DNA from: Komagataeibacter xylinus
GTDB taxonomy: Bacteria; Pseudomonadota; Alphaproteobacteria; Acetobacterales; Acetobacteraceae
Reading direction: 5' to 3'
DNA: 64,000 nucleotides
NCBI RefSeq assembly: GCF_009834365.1
Contig: NZ_CP041348.1
Coordinates: 1,897,001 to 1,961,000, forward strand
Shown: one piece after another, positions 32,053 to 41,167 of the stretch
Numbering within the stretch: the stretch's first letter is position 1
Layout of the letters: each line of letters begins with the position of its first letter
The notes under the pieces: generated by a model
Told to the model about the DNA's origin: nothing
The model's database searches: none
Seen by the model: the letters and a program-made list of their open reading frames with translations, nothing else
Translations under genes and position numbers: made by a program

Positions 32053-32847
32053 TCAGTCGAGGGCGACGGCTGCCTCGCTGGTCAGCACCCGGAAGATAAA
32101 GCTCTCCTGCAGGTAAAGTTCGACCGTGTCAGCCGTATGGGACAGATAGCCGATCGAGAAATCCTGCCCGATATCAAGCTGCAGGTCACCGCCGCGCAGG
32201 GAGATGACAAAGGCCCCTTCAATGGCGGGCGCCCAGACCAGCTTGCCTTCAATCAGGCTCTCGATGTGTTTGCGCACCGGGTAGCCTGCATCATCACCGC
32301 CGCTGACCGCCTCATACGCCTTGGCACCAAGCACGATGGCATAGGGGCCGTTAACGCCCGCAAGGCGCAGTGCGCCAAGGGCATCGGCAATGGCATGCGG
32401 GTAATCCTTGACCGATGCGGGCAGCTTGACATGCGCGTTCGATGTCGCCTGCGCGATCCCGGCCATGCCGGCTGCGGTGTAGCCTGTAAAAATGGCACGA
32501 TCCTCGGCAAAGGCGATTTTCTTTGCCGCATCCTTCACCGGCTGCCAGTCGGCATCGCACGCACCGCGTTCGACTGCATCGATTTCCGCGCGTGACAGGG
32601 TAAAGGGCACACGCAGTTCCACCACCGGCAGCACGTCGCGTATTACGGCCTGCACGCCGTCGGTCGGGGCATCGATGCGCCGCTCGCGCCCCGTGCCCAC
32701 GGCAGAAAAGGCCGTGCCCTTGGGTTCGGAAACATCAACCACGCGGCGGCCGGCAAGGTGGCGGCGCAGGGTGCGGGTGGCTTCGTCCTCGATTTCGGTC
32801 CACGCGGCGGATGAAACGGGGGCAAGGTGTCTGTGCAGGTTGTTCAT
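32053..32847 (-). CDS. Encapsulin shell protein (family 1), copy 1
   Basis: 264 residues, the usual length for HK97-fold family 1 encapsulins (formerly linocin M18). The start MNNLHRHLAPVSSAAWTEIEDEATRTLRRHLAGRRVVDV is typical, with the N-arm that binds cargo peptides on the shell interior. VELRVPFTLSRAEIDAVERGACDADW and the C-terminal YLSHTADTVELYLQESFIFRVL are conserved blocks. Sixty subunits would form a cage of about 24 nm. It follows the DyP gene by 12 bases; the cargo carries a matching targeting peptide, so this is a complete peroxidase nanocompartment. Confidence 0.93.
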   Translation of the reverse strand: MNNLHRHLAPVSSAAWTEIEDEATRTLRRHLAGRRVVDVSEPKGTAFSAVGTGRERRIDAPTDGVQAVIRDVLPVVELRVPFTLSRAEIDAVERGACDADWQPVKDAAKKIAFAEDRAIFTGYTAAGMAGIAQATSNAHVKLPASVKDYPHAIADALGALRLAGVNGPYAIVLGAKAYEAVSGGDDAGYPVRKHIESLIEGKLVWAPAIEGAFVISLRGGDLQLDIGQDFSIGYLSHTADTVELYLQESFIFRVLTSEAAVALD

Positions 32848-32859
32848 GTCTGGTGTCCT

Positions 32860-33867
32860 TTATTTCAGTGATCCGATGCTCAGCGAACCGGCCGGAGCCG
32901 CCACGGGCTGCGGCGCTGCGGCCACGGGGGGCTGTGGCGCGGGCAGGTCGGGTGCGGCATCAAGAAAATCAGAGGTGGGAATGAAGAACAGGTTGCCGGT
33001 CACTGCCGTGCTCACATCAAGCAGCCGGTCATAATTGCCCGGCGGCAGGCCTACGAACATGTTGCTGAGCATGCGCTCGATGCGCGCGGGCGAGCGGGCA
33101 TAGCCGATGAAATAGGTGCCGAACTCGCCCGTGCCCACCGTGCCAAAGGGCATGTTGTCGCGCACGATCTGGAGCTGCTGGCCGTTTTCTTCAATATTGG
33201 TCAGCACGTTATGGGCGTAGCTGGGCTTGGCGGCCTCGGGCAGTTCAATGTCCGATACCTTCCTGCGGCCAACGATGTGCTCCTGCACCTCGGTGGGTAT
33301 GGCATCCCATTTTTTCAGGTCGTGCAGGTATTTCTGGATGATGACATAGCTGCCGCCCTTGAAGGCCGGGTCTTCATCACCGATCAGGGTTGCATCACGG
33401 GCGGGCTGGTCGACCGGGTTTTCGGTGCCATCGACAAAACCGAGCAGGTCGCGGGCATCGAAATACTTGAACCCGTGCACTTCATCCACCACCGTGGCCA
33501 CACCTTCAAGCCGCGAGACGATGGCGGTGGCGAGTTCAAAGCACAGGTCCATCCGCGTCGCGCGGATATGGAACAGAAGATCGCCCGGGGTGGAGGGGGC
33601 ATGGTGCACGCCATTGATCTCGGCAAACGGGTGCAGGTCCATCGGGCGCGGTGCGCCGAACAGGCGGTCCCACGCCTGTGAGCCTATGCCGGTTATGCAA
33701 CTCAGCCGACCATCATCAATACGGAATCCGACACCGCGTACAAGCGAGGACAGGTCTCCCATCAGGTCGCGCACCTGCGGGCCGACTTCGGTGTCGGCGC
33801 TGAGGGTCAGGACAAGAAAAACCGCGGCCTGGGTCAGCCTTGTGTCAATGGGTTGTGGTGTGGCCAA
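32860..33867 (-). CDS. DyP-type peroxidase with encapsulin targeting peptide, copy 1
   Basis: About 335 residues. The GFVDGTENP motif (around residue 143, the GxxDG of DyP peroxidases with its distal aspartate) is present, and later EHIVGRRKVSDIELPEA and GTYFIGYARSPARIERML with the heme-side residues. A Pro/Ala-rich linker leads to the C-terminus GSLSIGSLK, the classic family 1 encapsulin targeting peptide. It would reduce peroxides inside the shell. No ATG is available; TTG 33867 (MATPQPI) follows AGGGAG, and a TTG at 33891 is the alternative. Confidence 0.93.
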   Translation of the reverse strand: MATPQPIDTRLTQAAVFLVLTLSADTEVGPQVRDLMGDLSSLVRGVGFRIDDGRLSCITGIGSQAWDRLFGAPRPMDLHPFAEINGVHHAPSTPGDLLFHIRATRMDLCFELATAIVSRLEGVATVVDEVHGFKYFDARDLLGFVDGTENPVDQPARDATLIGDEDPAFKGGSYVIIQKYLHDLKKWDAIPTEVQEHIVGRRKVSDIELPEAAKPSYAHNVLTNIEENGQQLQIVRDNMPFGTVGTGEFGTYFIGYARSPARIERMLSNMFVGLPPGNYDRLLDVSTAVTGNLFFIPTSDFLDAAPDLPAPQPPVAAAPQPVAAPAGSLSIGSLK

Positions 33868-34002
33868 TGCTCTCGAACTCCCTGCAGACAACGCCTGTAG
33901 CGGCCTAGCATAGGCAGGTGGCGGGGCGTGGCAAGATGGCGCGGCAGGGGGCAGATAGGCGGATTGAACACGCGGCAGCCCCGGTCAGGTGCTTGCGGGC
34001 CC

Positions 34003-34653
34003 TTAAAATATTTCCATGATTTTATGCCGGTCGAGCACGATGCGCTGTGACGAGAGGCGTTTGATCAGCCGCATGTCTTCCAGTTCCTTGAGCATGCGGC
34101 TTGTCGTTTCAACGGCAAAGCCCAGGTAATCGGCAATATCCTTGCGGTCCATGGCCAGGGTCAGGATATTGGAGTGCCGGTCATAGAAATCGGCCTGCTT
34201 GCTGCATTCAAGCAGAAAACCCGCCAGCCGCTTGACCACAAGCGGGTAGGTGGCCAGCAGCAGGTGGCGCTGTGCTGCCTTGGTGTAATTGAGTGCCTGC
34301 TGCAGGAACAGGGTCTGGATGCGTGGATGGATCTCGATCAGCTTGAGCAGGGCGGCATAGGGGATCTGGAACAGGTAGGTATCCACCAGCGCAATGGCGG
34401 AGGCGGGATAGACCCCGTCTTCAATGGTGCCGAACATGTCGCCGGGCCATATGAAGGCGAAGATATGGTTACGGCCATCGTGCAGGTGATGTTCCAGCCG
34501 CACGGCGCCTGAACGGATGCGGTAGACATATCTGCCCGCCTCGCCCTGGGTATAGATACGGCGCTTCGCGGGCTTGTGTATTTTCGTGGAGATCGCGTTC
34601 AACGCCTCCCGTTCTTTGTCAGTAAGCGTGAAATCTCTGAACATCATGAACAT
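34003..34653 (-). CDS. Crp/Fnr family transcriptional regulator, copy 1
   Basis: 216 residues. An N-terminal cyclic-nucleotide-binding-like beta roll (RRIYTQGEAGRYVYRIRSGAVRL, FIWPGDMFG) is joined to a C-terminal HTH, MDRKDIADYLGFAVETTSRMLKELEDMRLI. The N-terminal cysteines of oxygen-sensing Fnr are missing, so another signal is sensed. It lies upstream of the encapsulin operon on the same strand but 136 bases away. Confidence 0.87.
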   Translation of the reverse strand: MFMMFRDFTLTDKEREALNAISTKIHKPAKRRIYTQGEAGRYVYRIRSGAVRLEHHLHDGRNHIFAFIWPGDMFGTIEDGVYPASAIALVDTYLFQIPYAALLKLIEIHPRIQTLFLQQALNYTKAAQRHLLLATYPLVVKRLAGFLLECSKQADFYDRHSNILTLAMDRKDIADYLGFAVETTSRMLKELEDMRLIKRLSSQRIVLDRHKIMEIF

Positions 34654-34979
34654 CTATATGCAGGGGCGCGTTGTTTTTGTGTGTTCGTCAAGGATTTGCC
34701 CCCATGCCGGGCGGCGTTGCATCCTGGTGTTCCAATGTGGGCAGCCATCAGCCGGTGCGCGCCGTTTCTGACCATCAGGATCGCATTGGTCGGCACCACC
34801 CTCATTCCATCTTGTGGCTACCCGGCAAGGGTACGTCATTTTAACGCTTATATATACGATACCGTATCGTATCTCAATATAACATGGAGGAAACCCCTAT
34901 AAAAAACGATCTGTCGCGGTGTTTGAAAAGAATCAGGACAATGCCGCCTTCCCGAACAAAAAGGCCGCACCCCGAAACC
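34654..34979. other. Intergenic region with TetR-type palindrome and hairpin repeat, copy 1
   Basis: It holds the 19-bp palindrome at 34854-34872 and, at 34942-34988, a degenerate member of the GCCGCCTT..AAAAAGGC hairpin family that overlaps the tetR 3' end. No convincing gene. Confidence 0.5.
34854..34872. promoter_or_regulatory. TetR-type operator candidate, copy 1
   Basis: ATACGATACCGTATCGTAT: perfect 9-bp arms around one central base, in the region upstream of the Crp-type gene and downstream of a tetR gene. The length and symmetry fit a TetR dimer. Repeated at 47587-47605. Confidence 0.6.
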
Positions 34980-35636
34980 TTATTTCTCCCGGATGCAGAT
35001 GCCTGAAGTAAAGATCTGCCATGCGCGTTCAAAAAAGCGCGCGCGTGTCTGCGGATCATGCAGTTTGTTCAGGCGCAGCATGGTGTTCTGTAGCGGCCAG
35101 CCCAGGAACAGGCTGATCAGGATGCGGGTCGTCTCTTCATGGTCGGTGGAGTGGATGCGCCCGGCATCGGCCGCGGCCTTGATCAGACGGCTCAGCGTGG
35201 CCACGAAGGGCTCCGCGATGGTGTGCATCATGTCATCCACGACAGAAGCGATGCGGTGCCCGTCCGCAATGACAATGCGGTAGGCTTCAAGCGTTTCGGG
35301 CCGCAGCATGAAGTCAAGGAAGAACTGGCTGATTTCGCGCGTGGCAACCAGCGGGTCGGTAGAGGAAGCCTCGACCGCGCCTGCCGCCTCGAGCAGCAGC
35401 TTGCCCCGCGCCGCCACCACCGCGCGGAACAGGTCTTCCTTTGATGCGTAGCGTCGGTACAGGCTGGCCTTGCTGCACTCCGCCACGCGCGCGATCTGCT
35501 CCAGCGATGTGGCGGCGTAACCCTGCTTGATGAACAATGCCGTTGCAACTTCAAGAACATGCCGGTCGAGTTGCGCCGAGCCTTCAGGCGTCGGGCGTCC
35601 GCCCGTATGTGGCGGTCTTGATGATACGTCAGACAT
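34980..35636 (-). CDS. TetR family transcriptional regulator, copy 1
   Basis: 218 residues from MSDVSSRPPH; AAGGGACGAAG precedes this ATG, so I preferred it to a start 24 bases upstream. The HTH VATALFIKQGYAATSLEQIARVAECSKASLYRRYASKEDLF is typical. The C-terminal ligand domain resembles the AcrR-like TetR_C group (IVIADGHRI..). The likely target is the palindrome at 34854, in which case it would control the Crp-type gene. Confidence 0.88.
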   Translation of the reverse strand: MSDVSSRPPHTGGRPTPEGSAQLDRHVLEVATALFIKQGYAATSLEQIARVAECSKASLYRRYASKEDLFRAVVAARGKLLLEAAGAVEASSTDPLVATREISQFFLDFMLRPETLEAYRIVIADGHRIASVVDDMMHTIAEPFVATLSRLIKAAADAGRIHSTDHEETTRILISLFLGWPLQNTMLRLNKLHDPQTRARFFERAWQIFTSGICIREK

Positions 35637-35810
35637 TCTTCGTCCCTTAACTCCAGTCATCAGTCAGTCACATTATGTCACGAAGCATAACATGATATGC
35701 GGGCCTGGTGTCATTCAGCCGTGCAATCCTGCCTGTTGCCATGGGGATGCCAGAATGGGGGCGCGTGTTCAAATGGTCATTGCAAATGGGTGGCGCCTCC
35801 GGGTTCCGGG

Positions 35811-36260
35811 CTACATGCCGCCCTTGAGGCGAAAGGTAAGCCGCGCGATCTGCCCGGACAGGAAAGCGCCCCGGGTATTTGCTACGAGATTGATGTCCAC
35901 GCCCCGGCCATTTTCCATGACAAGACCAGCCGTGCCATGATGGATGGTGGCCGTGCCGCCCACGCTCCAGTACGTGCCATTGAAATCCTGCAGGCGGCCA
36001 AGGTTGCGCACGCAGCCCTGACCTGACAGCGCCATGCCACCCACGCTCAGCATGCCGCCGCCCCGTATGGTGAAGGGATAGGCGTGCGTGCCGTCATACA
36101 GCGTGCCCCGGCCCCAGACGTAACCAACCCCTGCCGCGATATGGCGCGCCGAGAGTTCGATCCGGGCATCGGTGGCCTCGCACGCGGCCTGCGCCGTGCC
36201 CTGAAAGGCCAGAAAGCTGGCGAGGGCCACAAGGCCTGTATGCCGGAAGTGGTTCATCAC
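35811..36260 (-). CDS. Secreted hypothetical protein, copy 1
   Basis: 149 residues with a signal peptide (MMNHFRHTGLVALASFLAFQGTAQA). The mature part is glycine-rich beta sequence, GVGYVWGRGTLYDGTHAYPFTIRGGG followed by GTATIHHGTAGLVMENGRGVDINLV, with two cysteines that could form a disulfide. The GxGxL-x-yPFxxxG pattern recalls periplasmic proteins of alphaproteobacteria without assigned function. I cannot name a function. Confidence 0.7.
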   Translation of the reverse strand: MMNHFRHTGLVALASFLAFQGTAQAACEATDARIELSARHIAAGVGYVWGRGTLYDGTHAYPFTIRGGGMLSVGGMALSGQGCVRNLGRLQDFNGTYWSVGGTATIHHGTAGLVMENGRGVDINLVANTRGAFLSGQIARLTFRLKGGM

Positions 36261-36578
36261 ATGATCCAGTGAAAGGAGAGCAGGGGCATTCGTTTCCTTG
36301 AACGGAACGGTTCAGTTTCGTTTAATTGAGGGCAAAAGGCCCGTCAATGACAAAACAGCCCTACCCCGTCGCTTCCCTGTGCCGGGCCTGATAGTCCTTG
36401 AACGGCAGCAATATAATATTTTGGAATTATAAAATTTTTGGTGAAGCTTTTCCCAGGAAGCTTCGAAAGACGTCGCCTTTTTGAAAAAAAGGCGACACCC
36501 GGAAACTATTCTTTTTTTGATTGATGATTTGTTTTTAAACAGTCTCCTGCAGTTACATCATGGCATCCGGCTTCAGTT
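36261..36578. other. Intergenic region with double-hairpin repeat, copy 1
   Basis: No gene seen. It contains the double-hairpin element at about 36435-36518 and AT-rich sequence around it. Confidence 0.5.
36435..36518. repeat. Double-hairpin intergenic repeat, copy 1
   Basis: First hairpin GAAGCTT/AAGCTTC (36443-36464), second hairpin GTCGCCTTTTT/AAAAAGGCGAC (36472-36496), then ACCCGGAAACT and a T-rich end. The second hairpin and its ACCCGGAA tail recur with changes at 60981-61026 and partly at 34942-34988, so this is a dispersed terminator-like family. Confidence 0.65.
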
Positions 36579-37505
36579 TTACCGGGTGTCACGGCGCAGT
36601 TCATAAGCGCGCAGGTTCAGGTCCGTCAGGTCGAGGATGGGAGTGGCAATGCCATGGGCACGCGCGCGGGCGACAAGATCGCCAATAATCTGCTGTGCTT
36701 CAACCGGCGCGCCCTGCGAGAGGTCACGGAACATGGAAGATGTCAGCGTGGAGTCCGGTTGCGTCAGTCTTTTGGTAATGGCGTTGATGGTATCAGGCGC
36801 GAGGGGATAGCCGACGGCTGCGGCAGTCGTGGTGCATTCCTTGATCGTGGCATGCACGAAATCGGTGCCACCGGGCAGGCGGGCCACCTCGCCCACGCTT
36901 GCGCGCATGAGGCAGCATAGCGTGCCCAGCGAGGCCAGGAGCGTCCATTTGTTCCACATATCCTGCAAGATGTGCGGCGAGGGCACCGTCTCGAACCCCG
37001 GCGCGCTCAGGGCATCGGTCATGGCATTGGCGTCCTGCCCCGCCACCAGCGGGCCGAATACCAGTCGGGGGGTAACGCCAGCCTGATGGATGCGGCCTTC
37101 GCCGTCGAGACTGCTGACAATGAAGCAGGTGCCCCCCATGACCGCCTCGCGGCCAAAGCGGCTGGCCAGCACATCAAGGTGCCGCATGCCATTGAGCAGC
37201 GGTATGATGCGCGTCTGCGGGCCGATGGCAGGCGCCATGTCCACCATCGCGGCGGCAAGGGAATAGGCTTTTACGCTCAGGATGACGATGTCGTAGGGGT
37301 GGATGATCTGATCCGCCGTGATCATGTGCGGGGGCAGCGTGGCATCACCCAGCGGGCTGACAAGGCACAGCCCTGTTGCGCTGAGTTGCGCCTGCCGCCG
37401 TGGGCGCACGAGAAATGTCACGTCATGGCCTGCTGCCGCCAGGCGCGCGCCAAAATACCCCCCCACGGCCCCGGCGCCGACAACAAGGATCTTTGGAGTC
37501 ATCAT
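36579..37505 (-). CDS. 2-dehydropantoate 2-reductase-like protein (ApbA/PanE family), copy 1
   Basis: About 308 residues from MMTPKILVVGAGAVGGYFGARLAAAGHDV, with a Rossmann GxGxxG at residues 10-15 and GCGGGAAAC before the ATG. ILSVKAY with the conserved lysine and a central NGMRHLD are family motifs, and NKWTLLASLG matches the catalytic-lysine helix region. Enzymes of this family reduce ketopantoate with NADPH, but many paralogues act on other 2-keto acids. Its neighbours are regulators and transporters, not pantothenate genes, so I give no symbol. Confidence 0.82.
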   Translation of the reverse strand: MMTPKILVVGAGAVGGYFGARLAAAGHDVTFLVRPRRQAQLSATGLCLVSPLGDATLPPHMITADQIIHPYDIVILSVKAYSLAAAMVDMAPAIGPQTRIIPLLNGMRHLDVLASRFGREAVMGGTCFIVSSLDGEGRIHQAGVTPRLVFGPLVAGQDANAMTDALSAPGFETVPSPHILQDMWNKWTLLASLGTLCCLMRASVGEVARLPGGTDFVHATIKECTTTAAAVGYPLAPDTINAITKRLTQPDSTLTSSMFRDLSQGAPVEAQQIIGDLVARARAHGIATPILDLTDLNLRAYELRRDTR

Positions 37506-37763
37506 GGTGTTTCCCGCCTGTATCCGGTCATGCATTGCGGCGTGACTGTGATCCCGTCTGCCTCGCACGGTCAAGCCAGCCTGCGTGCGGAGCGCTTGAC
37601 GCCGCGCGCTTCACGGCCATGCGCGTCCTGTCCATGCGGCACGGACCGCGGCATGGGGCAGGGACGTTGTGCCGCTCCCCCTTGTGGCCGGTTATTTTTC
37701 AGGTAAGGGCATGGTCCGGGCCTGTCCGGTCATGCCGTGCCGGAGGGTATGCAGGAGGGTGAC

Positions 37764-38479
37764 ATGGCCAGCGTGCCAAAACGGATCCAGTCCATCGTGC
37801 GCGCCGCCGCCATTCTGGAAATCATGGCGCAGGCAGGTGGCAGCGCGCGGCTTGGCGAGATCGCTGCCAGGGCGGGCATGGAAAAAACCACCGCCCATAA
37901 CATTCTCCAGACCCTCGACCACCTTGGTTACGTGCAGCGCCGTCCGGGCGACATGCGCTACCATCTGGGCGGGCGCATTCTCAACCTGTCGCGCATCATG
38001 GGCGATGACCATGGCCTGCGTGCGCGCATGCGCCCCACGCTTGAAGCCATTGCGCGGCACAGCGGGGCAACCGTGCACCTGGGCGTGCCCAGCGGGGATG
38101 AAGCCGTTTATCTGGACCGGGTGGACCCGCACGCCCCCGAGGATTCTGCCACGGCCGCGCGCGGCGCGAAACCATCGAGCGGTGGGGCGTTCCTGGCCTT
38201 TGTGCCCGGCATGGGCCAGCGCGTGCTCAGCACCCGCGCCCATGCGCTTGACGGGGGCGCGCGACCAGATCGAGGCCGTGCGCCTTAAGGGTTACGCGCT
38301 TGACCTTGAAAGCTACCGCCCCGGCCAGAACGCGGTGGCCGTGCCGTGGCGCGAGCACGGCGAGGTCCGGGCCGCCATTGCCCTGACCGGCTCCTGCGCC
38401 GACCTGCCACGCCCGTCTGGTGCGGCTGGCATGGATGATGATGACGCATGTGGCGCGCGCCACGGTTCAGCAATGTTGA
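37764..38479 (+). pseudogene. IclR family regulator, copy 1, frame-broken
   Basis: It starts as copy 2 (MASVPKRIQSIVRAAAILEIM, AGGAGGG ribosome site) with the complete HTH. At about 38158-38190 it has lost 12 bases relative to copy 2 (one A, then 7 and 4 bases), at about 38257 two more and at about 38413 another two. The effector domain is out of frame. Intact form: 50497-51228. The clustering of deletions suggests sequence error rather than decay. Confidence 0.75.
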
Positions 38480-38565
38480 ACAAATCGGGATTTTGGTAAT
38501 TGGTGCGTTACGCCCGCACTGGGCAAGGCTAGGCTGCGCTTTTTATGCAAGCCGTGGAAGCCGAC

Positions 38566-38959
38566 ATGAAACTGACCGATGCAATGACCATGATGGAGGC
38601 CGCCTGGCCGAGGCGCGAAAGCGCGGGTTTGGCGTGTGCATTTCCATCGTTGATGCTGCCGCCTGGCCTTGGTCTTTACCCGCATGGATGGCGTGCCGCT
38701 GGGCCTGATCGATGTTGCAACCAAAAAGGCGCGCACGGCGGCCCTGTTCCATATGGACAGCGCCGATCTGGCCACGATCGCCCGCCCCGATGGCGGCCTA
38801 CACGCTGGAAAACACCAATGCGGCCTGACCAGTTTTGGCGGTGGTCTCGTGCTCAGGGGCGCGCATGGCAGCGTGGTCGGCGCGATTGGCGTCTCTGGCG
38901 CGCCTACGGAAGATGATATCGCGATCGCCCGCATCGCCGCCAACACGCTCGGGGCCTGA
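38566..38959 (+). pseudogene. GlcG/HbpS-like protein, copy 1, frame-broken
   Basis: Same gene as 51315-51713, but missing single bases at about 38603 and 38666 and losing two and one bases at about 38794 and 38820. The reading frame is lost three times and restored only at the C-terminus (VVGAIGVSGAPTEDDIA). Confidence 0.75.
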
Positions 38960-38991
38960 GCGCCTCCTTTATCTGACCTGGACCTGCCATC

Positions 38992-40223
38992 ATGACCCAG
39001 ACCGCACCCCCCGCAGGCGGGGTCGCCCCCATTGCGGCGCCCCATGGCGCGAAAGCTGCTTTCTTTATCCTCACCTTCGGCACGTTCGTGGTCGGCACGG
39101 GTGAGTTCGCCATCATGGGCATGCTGCCCGAATTCGCCTCCTCGCTCGGGCTGTCCGCCTCTGATGCGGGGCATGCCATCACGGCCTATGCGCTGGGTGT
39201 TGTGGTGGGCGCGCCGCTCATCACCATCCTTGGCGCGCGCCTGTCGCGGCGCGAGCTGCTGCTGATCCTGTTTGTCCTGTTCTGCTGTGCCAACCTGCTC
39301 AGCGTGGCCATGCCCACGCCGGGGCTGGTGGAAGTGGCCCGCTTCATCACCGGCCTGCCGCATGGCGCGCTGATCGGCATCTCGGCGCTTGTCGGGGCCT
39401 CTATGGTGGAGCGTGCGCGGCGTGGCTGGGCCGTGGGGCGCATCCTGTCGGGCATTGCCATTTCCACCCTGGTGGGTGCGCCGTTCTCAACGTTTGCCGC
39501 CGATCATTTTGGCTGGCGCATCGCCTATCTCATCATCGCGGCACTGGGGCTGCTGACGGTGGCAGGCATCTGGCGCTATATCCCCGCCGATCCGCCCAAC
39601 CGCAAGAACTCCCCGCTCAAGGAAATCCGTGCGCTGGCCAATACGCAGGTGCTTCTGACGCTGGTCACGGCGTCGATCGGCTTTGGCGGCATGTTCGCAA
39701 TCTACACCTACCTGACCAGCGTGCTGCTCAACGTGACGCATGTGCCTGAATGGCGCATCATGATCTACATGATCGTGTGCGGCGCGGGCATGCTGATCGG
39801 CGCGAATGTGGGCGCGTGGATCGTGGACCGCAACCTCGACCGCGCCGCCCTGCTGGCGCTGGCAGGCAGTGCCATGGTCATGCTGGCCTTTCCGTTTGTG
39901 CTGCATAATGAGCCGGCTCTCATGCTCGATGTGCTGCTCGTGCCCGCCTTCGTCAATGCGCTGGGCCGGCATTGCAGACCCGGCTGATGGATTTCGCGGG
40001 TGATGCGCAGACGCTTGCCGCCTCGCTCAACCATTCGGCCTTCAACATTGCCAATGCGCTTGGCGCGTCACTGGGCAGCGCCCTGCTGGCGCGGCAGTTC
40101 GGTTATGGCGCGTTGGGCGTTGGCGGGGCGGTGCTGTCAGCCGGTGGGCTGGTGGTCTATGTGCTGGCCATGGCCCTGCTCAGGCGTAGCGGGCAGACGG
40201 AGGTGCGGGGCGATATCGAGTGA
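38992..40223 (+). pseudogene. MFS transporter, copy 1, frame-broken near 3' end
   Basis: Identical to the intact gene at 51746-52978 except for one missing C in a CCC run at about 39965, after which the last quarter (about four transmembrane helices) is in another frame. The first 323 residues read normally. Confidence 0.8.
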
Positions 40224-40227
40224 GCGC

Positions 40228-41149
40228 CTAGCGCATGCCCAGCGCCTTCATCTTGCGGTAGAGCGTGGCCCGGCCAATGCCAAGATGCCGGGCTGTGGCC
40301 GTAACATTGCCATGCGCGAGTGCGAGCGCCGAGCGGATGACATTTTCTTCCGCCTTGCGAAAGCTCACCCGATCCTCCACCTCAAGGCGGTGCAGCAGGT
40401 TGGGGTGGGTGCGGATCATGTCATCCGTCCAGCCGGTCAGGCTGCGGGCGGCATGGGTGGCCCCGGTCACTTCGCCCTCGGCATTGATGGCGACAAGCGG
40501 GGCCGAGCATCCTTCGGCCAGGCCCAGCGTCAGCACCCGTGCACCTTCATGGTATTCACGAAAGAGCTGCTCCTCGATCCGGCGGCCTGATTGCAAAAGG
40601 GTGTCGAGCACGAGCGGAGCAAGCCTGCGCGAGGTATCGCCATTGAAGGCGGCAAGGTTGATCGCGCCTGCAACCTGACCATGCGCGTTGAAGACCGGCA
40701 CGGCATAGCTTGCCAGCAGCGAGAAGCAGAAGCGCCAGTGCTCGCCTTCACCCAGAAAGATGGGACAGCCATCCTGCACCGCCGTGCCAATGCCGTTGGT
40801 GCCCGCCATGCGTTCGCTCCAGACAGCACCTTCGCGCAGGGCAAGCCTGCGGCACAGGCCCATATGGGCTTCGTCTATGTTGCGGGCGAGGATGGTGGCA
40901 TCAGGATCAGCGAGCAGCACCATGAAGTCGAGCCCCTGCACAAGGCTGAACAGGCGCTGCATTTCCGGCATGGCGATACGGAGCAGGCTGGCGGAGCGGG
41001 TGCTGACATGCCGCAGTTCTGCGCCTGAAAGCACATCGGCCTGCCACCCCTGCGCGGGGTCGAGATTATAGGATGCAACGCAGCGCTGCCAACTTGGCGA
41101 CTTCTGTTGCGCCAGCAGGGCGCAGTGTCTGGCCCATGAGGGGCGGCCG
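40228..41149 (-). pseudogene. GAF-Fis type regulator, copy 1, broken at 5' end
   Basis: Most of the gene (GAF-like middle and Fis-type HTH at the C-terminus) equals 52983-53933. Two bases are missing at about 41086, so the N-terminal 24 codons are out of frame, and the native start is cut off at the repeat junction. Without that 2-base loss, the frame would continue across the junction into the first 125 codons of oleate hydratase. Confidence 0.7.
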
Positions 41150-41167
41150 GGCGGGGGGCAGGGGCTG

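Larger units (their letters stand above)
28412..41155. repeat. Large tandem direct repeat, copy 1 (about 12.74 kb)
   Basis: Bases from about 28424 onward repeat at a fixed spacing of 12732 (12733 after a G-run at 31636-31640), identical wherever I compared gene ends and text, until about 38150. From 38150 to 41090 copy 1 differs from copy 2 only by deletions of 1-7 bases, nearly all in GC-rich runs. The unit runs from inside the oleate hydratase gene to just inside the start of the GAF-Fis regulator gene. Confidence 0.9.

Noticed and set aside
34884..35009. Small 41-codon frame (MEETPIKNDLS) after the TetR palindrome
   Set aside because: It runs into the tetR 3' end and the hairpin repeat; no ribosome site or recognisable domain.
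38991..40223. Programmed frameshifting as explanation for the broken MFS, GlcG and IclR genes of copy 1
   Set aside because: Copy 2 has uninterrupted frames and the copy 1 changes are irregular deletions, not a slippery signal.
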